Assembly (NCBI RefSeq): GCF_003286085.1
Contig: NW_020825522.1
Coordinates: 1-64,000, forward strand
Direction: 5' to 3'
Length of the DNA: 64,000 nucleotides
DNA from: Drosophila persimilis
Taxonomy: Eukaryota; Arthropoda; Insecta; Diptera; Drosophilidae
A program made the translations under genes and the position numbers. The notes under the pieces are model-generated. The model was not told where the DNA came from. It saw nothing but the letters and a program-made list of their open reading frames with translations, and made no database searches. This document shows, in pieces, positions 62,916 to 64,000 of the stretch (positions are counted from its first letter, which is position 1; every line of letters begins with the position of its first letter).

Positions 62916-64000
62916 TGGAAGGGGTGAGCAATGTTACGAAACATCGGATATTCCTGAAAGATGACGGACCAGTCAAACAGAGGTATTACCCAAGAAACCC
63001 AGCACAAATGGAAATCATCAACAAAGAGATCAACGAGCTCATAAAGCAAGATCTAATAGAACCATCACACAGCCCATACAGCTCGCCGATTGTTCTCATA
63101 AAAAAGAAAACCGGAGATTGGAGGGTCTGCGTGGATTACCGACTGTTAAACGAAAAAACAGAGAAGGACGCATACCCACTACCACGGATGGAATTTATTC
63201 TAAATCAGCTTAAAGAGGCTAAATACATTAGCACGCTCGACTTAAAGTCAGGGTATTGGCAAATCCCAATGGAAAAACAGAGCCGACCCTACACAGCCTT
63301 TACAGCTCCAGGGCGAGGATTGTACCAATGGAAGGTCATGCCATTCGGACTCACAACAGCACCGGCTACGTTCCAAAGAGCCCTAGACTCGGTAATCGGA
63401 CCCGACATGGAACCATTCGCTTCGCATACCTAGACGACATAATCGTAATTGGGCGGACGAAAGTGGAACACATGCAAAAACTAAAAACGGTATTCGAACG
63501 GCTACGGACAGCAAACCTACGCAATAACGCAGCAAAATGTCATTTTTTTCAAAAGAAACTGAAATACCTAGGACACATGGTAAGCGAGGAAGGAATTCAC
63601 ACAGACCCAGATAAAGTGGCGGCCATTAAAGAACTCACCGCACCAACTACACTGAAACAACTGCATAGTTTTTTGGGCCTGGCGTCTTGGTACCGCAGAT
63701 TCGTACCAGCGTACACCGAACGGGCAAAAGCGCTACAAGACCTTCTCAAAAAGGGGCAAAAATTTGAGTGGGGCGAAGCACAGGAGAACAGCTTCCAAGA
63801 CCTAAAGCTGTGTCTAACGGAAGCGCCAATATTAGCATGCCCGGACTTCAGGAAAACATTCATACTGCAAACAGACGCAAGCGACTGCGGCCTAGGAGCA
63901 GTGTTGACCCAGGAAGATGCAGACGGAGAACATGTAATTTCCTACGCAAGCCGCAAGCTCAAAAGCGAGGAAACGAAATACTCCGCAACAGAAAAAGAAT
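62916..64000 (+). pseudogene. Reverse transcriptase and RNase H start of element E
   Basis: Continues the E pol after F. VKQRYYPRNPAQMEIINKEI, SPYSSPIVLIKKKTGDWRV, STLDLKSGYWQIPM and MPFGLTTAPATFQRAL are in one frame to about 63414. A base loss there shifts the frame; the catalytic AYLDDIIVIG, KKLKYLGHMVSEEG, LHSFLGLASWYRRFV and FILQTDASDCGLGAVLTQE follow in the next frame to the window edge. The frameshift makes this copy of E defective even apart from its insertions. Confidence 0.85.

Larger units (their letters stand above)
44764..64000 (+). mobile_element. Gypsy element E (open at right edge), host of LOA copy 2 and element F
   Basis: LTR 44764-46378, primer site 46380, gag 46431-47543, LOA copy 2 at 47554-52765, protease 52780-53225, element F at 53226-62911, RT 62916-64000. 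With both insertions removed the gag-protease-RT order is continuous. The 3' LTR lies beyond the window. It entered the errantivirus pol at 44763. Confidence 0.9.

Overview
The window looks like transposon-dense, heterochromatin-like DNA from a Drosophila of the obscura type. The main evidence is several short non-autonomous Helentrons of the DINE-1/SGM kind, with ends reading TATACCCGATACT and a terminal GAGTTGC/GCAACTC hairpin. Supporting evidence is a set of BEL/Pao, Gypsy, errantivirus, LOA-clade and CR1-like elements nested in one another. I see no intact single-copy host gene, rRNA, tRNA or CRISPR. The species call rests on recalled repeat similarity and is an inference.

Layout. 1-3336: AT-rich flank, then a deleted BEL element (383-3331) with a 5-bp target duplication. 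3496-4770, 6413-10640 and 22524-23566: three decayed copies of one host-derived module. It holds a protamine-like MST-HMG gene on + and an unrecognised gene Q on - that converge tail to tail; the second copy is split by a Pao relic. 4798-5279: retrocopy-like fragment with a poly(A) tract. 5280-6404 and 10753-16333: Helentrons, the second interrupted by a tandem LTR-int-LTR-int-LTR element (11124-15764, target duplication CAGT). 16440-16765 and 29304-29600: a proteasome-alpha-like fragment X. 16831-22445 and about 23570-28575: two more defective BEL/Pao elements. 28576-29303: a fragment of the long LTR of element E.

29751-44763 is mainly one or two errantivirus-type elements on the minus strand (pol, env, LTR). 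They are broken up by a LOA-clade LINE (32103-37654) flanked by an unusual ~390-bp direct duplication, by a CR1-like LINE (38299-42665), and by three Helentrons inside that LINE, two of which form a 1-kb palindrome.

44764-64000 is Gypsy element E. It has a 1.6-kb LTR with a 35-bp minisatellite, a tRNA-Lys-type primer site, gag, protease and RT, and it runs off the window. E contains a second LOA copy (47554-52765, 14-bp target duplication) and a complete, very young Gypsy element F (53226-62911, minus strand; its 870-bp LTRs appear identical; target duplication ACGC). F encodes gag, then pol in the -1 frame after a GGGAAAC site, then an unusual ~605-residue third ORF in the env position, with a SUMO-interaction-like motif, a basic region, a Q/H tract and a T-A-E-A-A repeat. 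ORF3 of F, the amplified protamine-like/Q/X modules and the 390-bp duplication are the observations I consider most worth following.
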